Shown here in pieces: positions 52,400-62,882 of a DNA stretch of 64,000 nucleotides. The notes beneath the pieces are model-generated. The model was not told the DNA's origin. It ran no database searches and saw only the letters and a program-made list of their open reading frames with translations. The stretch comes from Sisyra terminalis (lineage: Eukaryota > Arthropoda > Insecta > Neuroptera > Sisyridae). Location: assembly GCA_958496175.1 (NCBI GenBank), contig OY292280.1, positions 12,710,001-12,774,000 on the forward strand. The letters are read 5' to 3'. The translations under genes were made by a program, and so were the position numbers. Each line of letters begins with the position of its first letter. Within the stretch, counting starts at the first letter, position 1.

Positions 52400-52624
52400 G
52401 GATCATGTGTACTTTAGCACACCCACAATCTGGCAACATTGCATGTTCGACTTTGTTTTTAATTTAATTCGCGATTAAATCGGTCCATAATGAAAATTTA
52501 GCCACAAAAGAAAGAATTATACTATATTAGAATTGAATCAATAAAAATATCGCGAATTAAATTATAAACAATGTCGAAAATGCAACGTTGCCAGATTGTG
52601 GGTGCGCTAAAGTACACTTGAGCC
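52400..52624 (+). mobile_element. 225-bp palindromic MITE, copy 4, with 8-bp TSD
   Basis: Arms run from GGATCATGTGTACTTTAG to CTAAAGTACACTTGAGCC. Flanks are AAATTTTT at 52392-52399 and 52625-52632. Both arm ends carry the GTAC variant instead of the CCAT of copies 1-3. Confidence 0.88.
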
Positions 52625-52674
52625 AAATTTTTATTGTGGGTTCATTTATTCTTGAATCAAATCATGAATAAAGT

Positions 52675-52725
52675 AGAAAATGCAACGTTGCTAGTTTTGA
52701 CGTATCTAAAAGGGACTGTACCAAT
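52675..52725 (+). mobile_element. MITE remnant
   Basis: GAAAATGCAACGTTGC followed by a degraded end (GTATCTAAAAGGGACTG) matches only the right arm of the 225-bp family. Confidence 0.5.
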
Positions 52726-52954
52726 GATTCTTTAGTTGGTACGCGAATTAAAATTTAGGAAATTGAAGTCCTAATTTCCTAAAGTCCAAAAATTTAATGA
52801 CTTAACTGTACAGTTAAAAAAAAAATCTTGCTAATTAACAAATGTTCTAAGAAACAGTTGATGCATCTGTAAATCGATATAGGGTGAGAATTTGCAAAGA
52901 TTAGTAGTTAACTAGTTCAAAATGGGTAGTTTTTAGTGTCCGACCGAAACTAGT

Positions 52955-53470
52955 TTTTACGGCCGAAACCGAATTTCGGCATCAGTTTCGGTTTCGGCCG
53001 AAACCGAAACTTCCATAAATGGTCATGTTTTCGTAGAAAAAAAAGTTAGTCATTATTAGTCAGTCCTAACTCTTAAATCTTTTAGGTATTTATTAATCAT
53101 TTAGCCCCTAATATCTGAACTAATCATTTATATAACATAATTTCTTATTTATGCTGAAAAAGGAGGTTCAATTGAAAGAAATGCACCTAATATTTGTTTT
53201 TGATATTAGTTACGAATAGCATAAAATAAGAAAAAAAAAAATTCAAAATAAAATTACTTTTAATTCTAATATGTCTGGTACACAAAATAGAAAATACAAT
53301 TTCTTGTACCGGAAAAACAAAGTTATTTCATCTAAGCTTTGATCAGTTTTCTTTTCAACTTAAAAAAAATATGAAAGATATTATTAAACAAAATTTTAAT
53401 GAACTGATAGATATCAGTATTCATAATTGAAGAATTAAATAATAAGTAAAAAACATTATTTTTTTATTAT
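52955..53470 (+). repeat. R2: repeat with palindromic CCGAAAC motif
   Basis: Begins in inverted GGTTTCGGCCGAAACC-type motifs, then CTTCCATAAA, a TCATTTAGCC block and an ATATTAGTTACGAATA block. It ends near TTTTAATGAACTGATAG. R3 follows as a direct copy. Confidence 0.75.
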
Positions 53471-53485
53471 TTTTATCTTAAAAAT

Positions 53486-54330
53486 TCAGTTTCGGTTTCG
53501 GCCGTAGTTTCGGCTTGAAGATTGACAGCCGAAACCGAAACTAAGCCGAAACTCGATTTTTGGCCGAAACTAGGCTGAAACCGAAACTTCCATATAAGCT
53601 CATGTTTTCATAGAAAAAAAAAGTTAATCATAATTTGGCAGTCTTTACTTTTAAATCCTATAAGTATTCACTAATCATTTAGCCTCCATTATTTGAGCTA
53701 ATCATGAACATAACATATTATCATTTATTATTTCAAATAAATTATTTATGCTGAATTGTGGGGTTGAATTGATAGAAGTGCGCCTAATATTTCCTTTTAA
53801 TATTAGTTACTAATAATATAAGATAATAAAAAAAGATACAAAACAAAATTACTGATTACCTAATATGTTTAGGTACACAAAATAGAAAGTACCCTTTCTT
53901 ATATCTTCAAAACATAATCATTTCTTTTAAACTTTGATCAGTTTTCTTTCGAACTGAAAAAGTATTAATAAAGATAAAATTAAACAAAATTTTAATGAAC
54001 TGATAGTTACCACAGCTCAAGTGTACTTTAGCACACCCACAATCTGGCAACGTTGCAATTTCGACTTTGTTTTTAATTTAATTCGCGATTTTTTTGATGA
54101 TTTAATTCTAATATGGTATAATTCTCTCTTTTGTGGCTAAAATTTCATTATGAACCGATTTGATCGCGAATTAAATTAAAAACAAAGTCGAAAATGCAAC
54201 GTTGCCAGATTGTGGGTGTGCTAAAGTACACTAGTTCCGTTATCAGTATTCGTAATTTAAGAATCAAGACGACAGCCGAAACCGAAACTGTTTTTTTGGC
54301 CGAATCTAGGCCGAAACTGTTTGTTTGGCC
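53486..54330 (+). repeat. R3: second copy of the R repeat, split by MITE copy 5
   Basis: Same order as R2 from TTTCGGTTTCGGCCG, then CTTCCATATA, to TTTTAATGAACTGATAG. The continuing TATCAGTATTCGTAA lies on the far side of MITE copy 5. The CCGAAAC motif returns at 54270-54330. The minus-strand frames over this stretch are repeat noise. Confidence 0.75.
54014..54238 (+). mobile_element. 225-bp palindromic MITE, copy 5, inserted in R3
   Basis: Flanks GTTACCAC (54006-54013) and GTTATCAG (54239-54246) are an 8-bp duplication with two later changes. R2 shows the unoccupied site (GATAGATATCAGTATTC). Both ends carry the GTAC variant, like copy 4. Confidence 0.85.
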
Positions 54331-54399
54331 GAATCTACACTGAAACAAGTATTTATAAATTTTTGTTGCAACTTTCGGTTACCAGTAGAATATCGAGGC

Positions 54400-54600
54400 T
54401 GAACTGTAACTAAATTTTTGCATAATCTGATGAAAAACATCGGAACTTGTGGGACGCTGATAACACTAATCTCTCTTTTTGCTAATTGTTATCGGTTGAT
54501 TGGCAAATCGATTAGTTTTGATAGTGCATTCGCGAGCGAAGCTCGCCACCCATTGATGAAGTGGATTTTTGTGGTTCCAGTTACGCTTTGGAATGTAAGT
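54400..54600 (+). promoter_or_regulatory. Possible noncoding first exon of Eps8
   Basis: A less AT-rich stretch with the inverted repeat GCGAGC-GAA-GCTCGC (about 54531-54545) ends at a consensus donor GTAAGT (54595-54600). The next acceptor-like site is ACCCAG at 55349-55354, just before the Eps8 start. A 67-codon hydrophobic frame from 54418 is not recognised and is not needed. The link to Eps8 is inference. Confidence 0.25.
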
Positions 54601-55358
54601 GTTGCAATTTCTGTCGTTTGATTTAGTATAAGTATCCGGAAATGTTTTGGGGTTCTGGTTTTTTGAGGAATATCGATGTTTGGTAGTGGTTGATGGTCTT
54701 CCGGTGTTGCCTCGACCGGTGGAAAGTGGTCGCCATAGAAGTTTGGCCAAAGATCACTCGTATCGGAAGTGGCCGGCGGCGGTTTTTTAGTTGAACGATT
54801 TCTGGCCTGTTCTGGCCTGGCCAGTGTTTCAATGATATTGTGAAGGTTGGATACCTGCGTCTATATACCTACCTGATACACCTTACATGGCCCAACCAAC
54901 CACTCCTCACTTTTGCCACCTCTTCAGATCAACAGAAATGTACGGCCATAGAAGAGGAGTGCGTGGAATTTTTGGAATGTAGCCGTGCTTATTAACTATT
55001 ACTTGATGGAATGTACGTTGGATAATGTATTAGGTGTATCTACATGCAAATGTGTGCCGTTGTGCTAAATACAATTTTATCAAAATCGCAATTGCCTCAT
55101 AGTACAGTTGCCTAGTGATTTTTTTTCCCCATTTAAACAGGTAACAATTACACGTTTACTAAACTGAGTATGTGGATCGATTTGTGTGGATCAATATGTA
55201 GAAGTTTCACACTGGAAACCTAATGCTTACGTGTGTTATTGATCGTTCATTTATCGAAATGATTCACTCCCAAATAATCTATCGATACCAACAATAAATC
55301 CATAAATACCGAATACGGATCACTTCTAAGTAATATTTTTCTTGAAAATCACCCAGAA
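54601..55358 (+). other. Eps8 upstream region, no gene seen
   Basis: Moderately GC-richer sequence to about 54980, then AT-rich. Open frames on both strands are short and unsupported. In-frame stop codons lie upstream of the Eps8 ATG (a TAA near 55280). Confidence 0.5.
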
Positions 55359-55628
55359 ATGGCGTACCGATCCAATAATGACTATCCCAGTGATGAGGGT
55401 GAGCGGGACCCAATTGATAGCAGTGTCCTGAGTGATGATACCGAAAAACCCACATACCTAATGGAACATTTAGCAACATTTACCGTCACCAAGGAAACCG
55501 ATGTGGTATATCCAGCTGATGGAATGCGACGATTGCTTCAACTAGAAAAAACCAACGGAATTTGGTCGCAACGAATGCAACTTTGCCTGGACCGCCAATG
55601 GGTCCTAATCATGGACTACGAAACAGGA
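55359..55628 (+). CDS. Eps8: Eps8 coding exon 1
   Basis: Residues 1-90: an acidic N-terminus and the first half of PTB, ending MDYETG. Donor GTAAGT, phase 0. Confidence 0.92.
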
Positions 55629-58600
55629 GTAAGTAAAAACAACGCAATCAAAACCCGATCTATTAAACCCAATAATCTTTTAGTCAATCATGGAGAGATT
55701 TCCTGCATCAATGATCCAAGAACCTACAGCATTCACCAGCCACGATCCCATGGAAATCTACAACAATATTCTCGTATTTATTGTCGGAAGAAACGAGCCG
55801 GGCAGTTCCGATTACAATTCCCGATCAGAAATGCACATTTTCCAAGTAGGTAGTCACCGATAAAAAGTCGACAAGTAGTTATCAATTATTGCGGTGCGAT
55901 TACAGTTATCGGTTGTGTTATCAGTGGAATTTGTTGGCTATTAATGCGCATTATTTCTTTTTAGTGTCAGAGCATTTCGGCTCAGGATTTAGTTGAAGAT
56001 CTGAAAGATTTGAGGGCTGGAAAGATGATAACGAGAAATCGAAGTTCCACAGTGATGGGGTCGAGCAGTAAAACGCCGATGCAGTCGTCAAGTCCACGAC
56101 ATGAGCGACCTAGTGGTAATGGGGCTAATTTTGTCACCTACCGGGAATCGGATTTGGAGTTGAATGACGAAACCAGTTCTGTGGCCAGTGAAAAATACGA
56201 ACGAGATGTTACCATTTTGAATCATTGTTTCGATGATATCGAAAAATTCATTGCCAGACTCCAACATGTGGCAGCTGCTTCCCGGGAATTGGAACGTCGA
56301 CGCAGGTAGGTCCTCCACATATGTTTTGGAAGTTCCAACATATCTCTGGCTATACTTTACTCACCTTATCACTGAGATTCCCTTATTGGGCAATCCTGGA
56401 TTGCCTAGAAATCATTAATCAAAAACAACTTCTACAATCAGAACCTTATTTACGTAGGAGTACTTACCAAATAACCAATGAATTTCCCCAGATTTTTCAT
56501 TTTTTTTTAAAAATTTTTTAGTTTTTCATATTTGAAGGCCATAATTTTTGGAAAGCCAAAAGCCTGAAGAAGTTCAAATTTGGCCTTGCGTTAGTAATGA
56601 GTTGTCCTATCCGCCAAGCTCTTCACCTTGACCAGAGTCATTCCATTTCTCGAATGCTTTCCAACGTAGGGATCCTTTTCAGAAACGGATCTATATTATT
56701 GGAGATTTCTAAGTTTAGGCTCCAATTCAACCAGAATAGAATATTTAGTATTTTATACTAAACCGAAGCTCGAAGCTTTAAAATTGGAAGATTCTGGAAT
56801 TGAAACCATCCAAATTTCTACTAACTCCAGCTTCTAAATATAATATAACGAAAGTGGAGTGAATATTTAAAAGTTTTCATTTTTAAACCTCATTATTCAA
56901 CATTCTGTTTTTTTACTTTAATAATTTTTTTAACGATGATACCTAAATCTTTTTCAATCTAATTAAAGTACGAGGAAACTAAAAATTTCTTGAATATTTT
57001 CTGGTTTCCGTACTTCCTTGATTTCAACTCTGACCTTCCAGATTTCCTTGGATGAGTACATTAAAGCCACTTTTCCCTAGTTCAGTGGTTCTTAACCTAA
57101 GTTCAATCGAACTCCAAGGGTTCGATTAGTCAAATTTGCAGGTTCGGTGAAGGTCACGACTCGTAGGATCTTTGTATACCTATCTTCAGAACTTGAAAAA
57201 AAAAATTTTATATAATAGATTGATAAAATGCTCAGAGGACTAGGATCAAAACTAATCGGCTAAAACTTTATTACATGCGACATTTCGGCTTCTTTATTGA
57301 GCCTTCCTCAGGCGTTCGTAAACGTCGCATGTAATAAATAAAATTTTAACCGTTTTTTTTTATCCTAGTCCTCTGAGCATTTTATCAATCTATTATGTAA
57401 TTTTTTTTTTCAAATTCAGAAGATAGGTATACAAAGATCCTACGAGTCGTGACCTTCACCGAACCTGCAAATTTGACTAATCGAACCCTTGGAGTTCGAT
57501 TGAACTTAGGTTAAGAACCACTGAACTAGGGAAAAGTGGCTTTAATGTACTCATCCAAGGAAATCTGGAAGGTCAGAGTTGAAATCAAGGAAGTACGGAA
57601 ATCAGAAAATATTCAAGAAATTTTTAGTTTCCTCGTACTTTAATTAGATTGAAAAAGATTTAGGTATCATCGTTAAAAAAATTATTAAAGTAAAAAAACA
57701 GAATGTTGAATAATGAGGTTTAAAAATGAAAACTTTTAAATATTCACTCCACTTTCGTTATATTATATTTAGGAGCTGGAGTAAGTAGAAATTTGGATGG
57801 CTCCAACTCCAGAATCTTCCGATTTTAAACCTTCGAGTTTCGGTTAAAACTTTGATCCCTTGTCCTGGTGATAACCACCCGAAAAGTCATTCTAGTAATA
57901 TAAATAGTTGGAAGTAATTTAGTTTTTAGAAGGGATTTAGGAAGTTAGATGTAATTTTGGCTAAACTAATTTTGTAAACTTTTGTTAGGAACCGAAAATC
58001 GAAGAAGCGTGATTTAGGAGATGGGATTTTAACGATGCGAACGAAACCACCTCCAGAACGGGACTTCATTGACATTTTCCAAAAGTTCAAGCTTTCGTTC
58101 AATCTTCTGGCGAAACTAAAGGCGCATATACATGATCCAAATGCACCAGAACTGGTCCATTTTCTCTTCACCCCGTTGGCGTTGATTGTTGATGCGTCCC
58201 ATGAGACCTACTACGAACCAAACTTACCCTCCAAAGTCGTTTCGCCGTTGCTTACCCGCGAGGCTATAAACCTTTTGATCAACTGCGTCACTAGCAAGGA
58301 AACGGAATTGTGGCACTCGTTAGGCAGCGCCTGGCTTACATCTCGGTAAGTAACGAATTCCCGGTACCTCGACACCTTGGACCCTTTATTTTTGAAAATT
58401 ACTGCAGAGACCAATGGAAGGGGAATGTTGCTTCGTATCATCCCGTATTTATGGATGGATGGTCTCCTGATTTTCCGGTGGTTGACGAGCAGGAGCCACA
58501 TTTGAGTCCCTATTCAGCCAAGTCAAACCGGGACTCTCAAGGTGAATTGAATAGTAGCGACTATTTTGGATATGAACAACCACCAAGAGAAGAAATGCGG

Positions 58601-61600
58601 CGGTATATGTACGAGCACCAAACTCGGGAAACCAAAGGAGAGATCAACCCCAACGCCGAACTGCATATGGGATTGCAGGATTTGAGTGCAAGAAGCGACA
58701 TTTCGTTGGATTCAATCGAACGGAGTGGAGTCGAAGAACGACCTACCAGTAATTTGTCGCAGGAAGCCTGGCTTGAGGAATTGCAAGCCAAAGGTGCCAA
58801 CGTTGTTCAAGTCACCTATCCCAGAACTGCCAACAATGACAAAGAACTTACAGTAGTTCGAGGAGAATATTTAGAGGTAACATTGACTTAAAAAAAAATA
58901 TCTGCTTACCCATTCTTCTATAGATTTTAGATGACAGTCGAAAATGGTGGAAAGCTCGAAACATTCATGGAAACGTAGCCCACGTGCCTCACACCATTGT
59001 GACCCAGCAAATTTTCGGCCTAAACGGCAGCAACAATGATCCAAATGAAATTTTCAACAATCCCCTTTATACCCGTAATGTGAGCCGTCACAGAGATGTA
59101 AGTTTAACTTTAAGCTCCTGAAAACTTTCCAGAATGCACCTCAAGATTGTGAACTTCTCATCCCCCATGAATTTCCTACCCAGGATCTTTAATTTTTCCG
59201 AGTTAGAGATAATAAATTCGAAATTTTTTATTTATGTAAAAAAATATGATTCCAGGAACCTGCTCCAGGAAGATTCAGTTCTGGTCCGGGAAACAATTCG
59301 CACGAGCATTCCGGATCAATCATATCCCAAACTACCCCTGCTGATCGGGTTCGAAAAGAACACTTAGGTAAAAAAGGTGAATTTCGTTATTTCTAAACAT
59401 TTAGTTTATGTTTATCGATTATATGTAAATCAATGTAAACATTTGTTCGCTTAATGTACTTCTAGTTTATGTATGTTCATCTGAATATTAGCTACTCAAT
59501 GTAAGATCCAACCACAAAGAATCACAGTATTACATAACCGCAATCTGCACCCCATCCATTTGCCGAGTAACACAAAATGGATGCCTCAACAAAATGGATG
59601 CCGCCACTAAATGAAAACAATTGAAAAATCATTACGTAGTTGGATCTTACTGTTCAAAATCATTCAAGGGCAATATCATTTATTGTGGTACATTAAATAA
59701 GGATATTATATAAAGATTTATGTTTGTAATTACCATTATCAATGTATTTTTCTACTTAATATTTTCGGTATATATTAAAAAGAAAACTAAGGGTTTAATT
59801 TTATTCTAATGGTTGAAATGACCAACTATCTAATTTCGATTGTCGGATAATGGGAAAGTGGATACATAATATAATTAAATATATATCGAATTATATTGAA
59901 CTTTCCCATTGACCAGTCCTATTTAAATTTTATGCCTCAAGCGCATGACGTCATCGGTTTGTGCTAAGTTCACATCATACTTTTTCTATCTCACTTGTTT
60001 ATCAGCGACCATCGCATTTTCTATCTTCGTCGTATTGATTTGAAATCAGCTTTAAAATAAATGAGTGTGGAATTTTTAAAAAGTTATCGTTAAATAATTG
60101 GGTCAATTGTTTCACATATAGATAATTGGGTTTTATGTTTAAAATTATTATTTTTTCTTTTATAAAATATAATTAAGGAAATAATTGCTCAACTAGTTCT
60201 ACTCAGTTTTTAATATTGAAGCTTAAATTTCGAATTTTATAATCTTTTTTTTTGGAATGAATTTTATCTCATATGTACTTTGTCGGTCTGTCAGACCGTA
60301 TTCAGATATTAGTGTTGGTACTTGGTACTGTTTTTTTTTTTTGATTGATTGACGTCGTGTTTTCTGGAGTGAAACATAATTAGATATCCGTCCATTAATG
60401 TAAAAAATAAATATTATATTACTGTATTTAAAAAAATATATTATATTTTAGCATAATGTAAATTGTTTCTAAGTTTGATTCATTTTCATCATTAAATGTT
60501 GTATAAATACTAATATATTGTTATATTACGTAATTATTTTTGTAAAGTTTATGTTTTTTTTTTCATTAAAAATATTTTTCTGTAATTTTGAGCTTTTTGA
60601 TGTGAGCTTTTTCATTGTATCGTGCTTATTCTTGTGCGAGATTACTCCAATGCGAATATATTTAATTGATATACTTTTTTGGGTTATAGTTGCCAATTTA
60701 CAGTTAGAGACCAATCAGAATATTCCAGCGCCACCCCCAATGCCCTCACCCTCCACACTTAGCACCTCGACAGCTTTTAGTGTCGAATCCCGAAAAAGCT
60801 CGATCAAATCCCGAACGTTCAATTGTCCACCGAGAGAGACACAAAGTGTCAATGATGAGTTCCACTTGATTTTATCGATGGCCAAACAAAAACGTGTCTT
60901 GGACATTTTGGTTACCCCTGAGGTTTATATACAGCAGTCGTCCACACCGACGGAAGTGCAGAATTGGCTCAGGGCGAAAAGTTTTTCGAGTGAAATATGC
61001 TCAAAGCTCGAAGGATTGACCGGAAATGAGCTTTTCGCATTAAGTCGACATTCACTGGAGGCTTATTGTGGCCACAGGGAAGGGACACGATTAGCATCGC
61101 AAATCACAATCCAGAAGAACGTATCCGGAGTAAGTAGTTCAAATAAAACGGTATTAGTATGAAAGATTCCAGGAAATTGTTCGAAAAACAATTTACTAAA
61201 ATCTACCGAACTAGAACTTCAATAAATAATTCCGGCAGCCATATTGTCCTCTCGGTAAAACGATACAGATAGAGAGAGGAGGGAAAGAAGAAACGCAAGA
61301 AAAACCGAATTGCTGTGAGGGAGCGTTCAATATTCCATAACATTGTTTGATTCAAGTCCATTTTAGCATACCTACAATCTGGCAACGTTGCATTTTCGAC
61401 TTTGTTTTTAATTTAATTCGCGAATAAATCGCTCCATAATGAAAATTTAGCCACACAAAAAAAAATTATATCATATTAGATTTGAATTAACAGAACAATT
61501 GCGGAAAGAATAAAAAAACTCCATTTAAAATCAAATTTAACATTAATAAGTTATTAAGCTCCAGCTCCGGTTCCGGAGCTGGAGTTACATGGAGCCGAAG

Positions 61601-62791
61601 TTTAATTTAATCCATTTTTCCAATCGAGGTAGTAACGATTGTACTATTTAAAAACCGTACAAAATTGTCCCCACTCTTTTTTACCCACAGCTTGGGTGGT
61701 TAAAATGAATTTTCTATTTTCCGAATAATAATTAATTGTTTATCAAATAAATGAATTTCCAGAAAGTTTCGATTCAAATTATTTCCTTCATGTACGGTTG
61801 TGGAGCTGACTAGTTAGACTCCGGCTCTGGAGCCAATCATTTGTAGGCTCTGGTTTCATTTAAAATGATTAAAAATCGATTTTGCTTATGACAATTATCA
61901 AACGAATATTATCGAAAATCGACTACAGTAGAAAGTCCCAAAAATATTTTAAGCTATCACAAGACTCCCTATAAAATTAGTAAGAGCCGGAGTCAATTTT
62001 CTCTGATTTCTTGGATTTCTTGGTTCTGATCTTCAACTCTGGCTCTCCAACTTTGCTGCTATACTGTGTAAACAGTTTATTGTAGGCTTATTTATGAAAT
62101 ATAATTTACCAAAGTAAACTATGAAAAAAATTCAAATTTAATCTATTTATGACGTGTTTCTCCATATACGTATTCTAATTGCTAAGCAAACTTTAACAAT
62201 GATCATCAAGTAGCATTGGCTTTCTACGCAACCGAAATACGTATCCAGACAATACTTGATAAATACATTTTGTGTGACCTTGTTTAATTATAGCTTTACG
62301 TTTGTAAATTAAATTTTATATATATTATTTATATAGTATAAACCAGTGCTTCTCAAACTGAAGAGCGTGCCCCTCCCTCCCCTGGGGGCTCTAGATCTTC
62401 TGCCAGGCTGTCGCGAAATATTTCTATAATAATAACTAAAGATACATAAATAAAGTACTGTTGCGTCACAAAAGTTTAAGACTATGGGAGGAGCCTTGGG
62501 TATTTTTAAAGGATTGTGGTATGAAAAAGTTTAAGAAGCACTCGTATAAACTATTCAAAGTCCCCGAAAAAATCTGACTTGATTCTTGGTGGTATGTTAT
62601 TGGTTTGTATCGTTAGTTGGCGCCCTTTTTTCAAATATTATTGCTATATTGCTTGACCGATAACCCTTAAAAATATTTTATTTTATTTTTTCCAGTTTAA
62701 AACAGCACGTTCCTCAGAGCTATTGGCTATTTTGGCAAAGGCCAGAAAGAAAATTGACAATGAAAATTTGGCTGATAAAACAAATGAATAA
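55359..62791 (+). CDS. Eps8: EPS8-family actin regulator (arouser/Eps8), long form
   Basis: The CDS joins 55359-55628, 55684-55845, 55965-56305, 57989-58345, 58408-58876, 58924-59097, 59256-59367, 60690-61129 and 62696-62791, 806 aa (human EPS8 is 822). A PTB domain spans about 33-165 (YLMEHLATF; EPTAFTSHDPMEIYNNIL). The central helical region of the family includes ERDVTILNHCFDDIEKFI and KPPPERDFIDIFQKFK. The SH3 domain is at about 511-565 (ILDDSRKWWKAR). A PAPPPMP linker follows, then the C-terminal effector/SAM-like domain (683-806; NWLRAKSF, ELLAILAKARKKI). Family knowledge: EPS8 caps and bundles actin and joins Abi and Sos in Rac signalling; Drosophila arouser affects ethanol sensitivity and synapse number. 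The SH3 ALYDF position is altered (VTYPRT). The ATG in CCAGAAATGGCG follows in-frame stops. Confidence 0.94.
55684..55845 (+). CDS. Eps8: Eps8 coding exon 2
   Basis: Residues 91-144, the second half of the PTB core, ending SEMHIFQ. Acceptor CTTTTAG, donor GTAGGT, phase 0. The intron before it is 55 bp. Confidence 0.93.
55965..56305 (+). CDS. Eps8: Eps8 coding exon 3
   Basis: The end of PTB, a Ser-rich linker and the start of the helical region (YERDVTILNH). Acceptor CTTTTTAG, donor GTAGGT, phase 2. Confidence 0.93.
56756..57852. repeat. Large palindrome in Eps8 intron 3
   Basis: Left arm 56756-57281 and right arm 57324-57852 are near-perfect reverse complements around a 42-nt loop. Inside each arm is a hAT-like end (CAGTGGTTCTTAACC at about 57083, and its complement ending about 57524). 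The loop carries TTTCGGCTTC and GCCTTCCTCAGGC. In the Eps8 pre-mRNA it would fold into a ~520-bp hairpin. It has no coding content. Confidence 0.95.
57989..58345 (+). CDS. Eps8: Eps8 coding exon 4
   Basis: A basic RKSKKR patch, then the conserved block FQKFK to LVHFLFTPL to WHSLGSAW. Acceptor TTTGTTAG, donor GTAAGT, phase 2. Preceded by the intron that carries the large palindrome. Confidence 0.94.
58408..58876 (+). CDS. Eps8: Eps8 coding exon 5
   Basis: From DQWKGN through VFMDGWSPD, a low-complexity polar linker, and the first strands of SH3 (KELTVVRGEYLE). Acceptor ACTGCAG, donor GTAACA, phase 0. Confidence 0.92.
58924..59097 (+). CDS. Eps8: Eps8 coding exon 6
   Basis: The rest of SH3 (ILDDSRKWWKARNIHG, HVPHTIV) and a polar tail. 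Acceptor TTCTATAG, donor GTAAGT, phase 0. The join to exon 5 falls inside SH3. Confidence 0.92.
59256..59367 (+). CDS. Eps8: Eps8 coding exon 7 (long form)
   Basis: Residues 592-628 plus one base, from EPAPGRF to RVRKEHL. Acceptor TTCCAG. Two donors in the same phase are available: GTAAAA after 59367, or GTGAAT after 59376, which adds three residues (GKK) and has the better AAG/GTGA context. Exon 8 enters in phase 1 with either. Confidence 0.75.
59256..59396 (+). CDS. Eps8: Eps8 alternative 3'-terminal exon 7 (short form)
   Basis: If both donors are skipped, the frame continues through LGKKGEFRYF to TAA at 59394-59396. This gives a 637-residue form with PTB and SH3 but no C-terminal effector domain. 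C. elegans EPS-8 is known to have long and short forms of this kind. The tail looks designed rather than random, but this is inference from sequence only. Confidence 0.5.
   Translation, partial: EPAPGRFSSGPGNNSHEHSGSIISQTTPADRVRKEHLGKKGEFRYF
59397..60689 (+). other. Eps8 intron 7 / short-form 3' UTR, no other gene
   Basis: AT-rich. AATAAA near 60056 and TATAAA-like stretches could end the short transcript. It contains TGACGTCA at about 59946. Open frame 60518-60689 is intron read upstream of exon 8. Confidence 0.5.
60690..61129 (+). CDS. Eps8: Eps8 coding exon 8
   Basis: The acceptor GGTTATAG before 60690 gives the phase 1 needed; the later ATTTACAG would shift the frame. It encodes the proline linker and most of the C-terminal effector domain to ITIQKNVSG. 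Donor GTAAGT, phase 0. Confidence 0.9.
61349..61500 (+). mobile_element. 225-bp MITE family, copy 6 (right arm missing)
   Basis: Starts GATTCAAGTCCATTTTAG and runs through the left arm and loop, then loses similarity at about 61500. It belongs to the CCAT end-variant group. Confidence 0.75.
62344..62543 (+). mobile_element. 200-bp hAT MITE with perfect 8-bp TSD
   Basis: Left end CAGTGCTTCTCAAACT and right end AGTTTAAGAAGCACTC form terminal inverted repeats. They are flanked by GTATAAAC at 62336-62343 and 62544-62551. End sequence and 8-bp duplication are typical of hAT elements. It is non-coding, in Eps8 intron 8. Confidence 0.92.
62696..62791 (+). CDS. Eps8: Eps8 coding exon 9 (terminal)
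   Basis: Acceptor TTTTTCCAG. Encodes FKTARSSELLAILAKARKKI and ends at TAA (62789-62791). It matches the SSEL...RR..K end of EPS8 proteins. Confidence 0.9.
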   Translation, partial: FKTARSSELLAILAKARKKIDNENLADKTNE

Positions 62792-62876
62792 TGAATATTT
62801 ATAAAATATATTTACGTACTTATATGCATACAAATAACATTTATTTTTATAACATTTATTGCAATTATAATAATTA

Positions 62877-62882
62877 AATAAA
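62877..62882 (+). terminator. Probable Eps8 poly(A) signal AATAAA
   Basis: The hexamer lies 86 bp after the stop codon of the long form, in an AT-rich stretch. Confidence 0.55.

Larger units (their letters stand above)
51571..54013. other. Divergent intergenic region, repeats only
   Basis: No coding exon is seen. AT-rich sequence lies up to 52120, then MITE copies 3 and 4, a MITE remnant (about 52675-52725), and two copies of the R repeat. Confidence 0.65.
61130..62695 (+). other. Eps8 intron 8 with MITEs and CCGGAGC palindromes
   Basis: Contains a truncated 225-bp MITE, a 200-bp hAT MITE, and AGCTCCGG-TT-CCGGAGCT at about 61567-61584 with related GGAGC motifs to 62050. No exon is evident. 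Confidence 0.7.

Noticed and set aside
54418..54832. Coding gene upstream of Eps8 (frames on both strands)
   Set aside because: Frames overlap on opposite strands and none has family resemblance. At most a noncoding first exon.
57083..57524. Separate hAT MITE inside the Eps8 intron palindrome
   Set aside because: hAT-like ends are present, but the flanks are inverted as well, so no direct target duplication can be shown. Described only as part of the palindrome.
60518..60689. Upstream part of the 214-codon frame at Eps8 exon 8
   Set aside because: Reads intron 7; the true acceptor is before 60690 as shown by phase.
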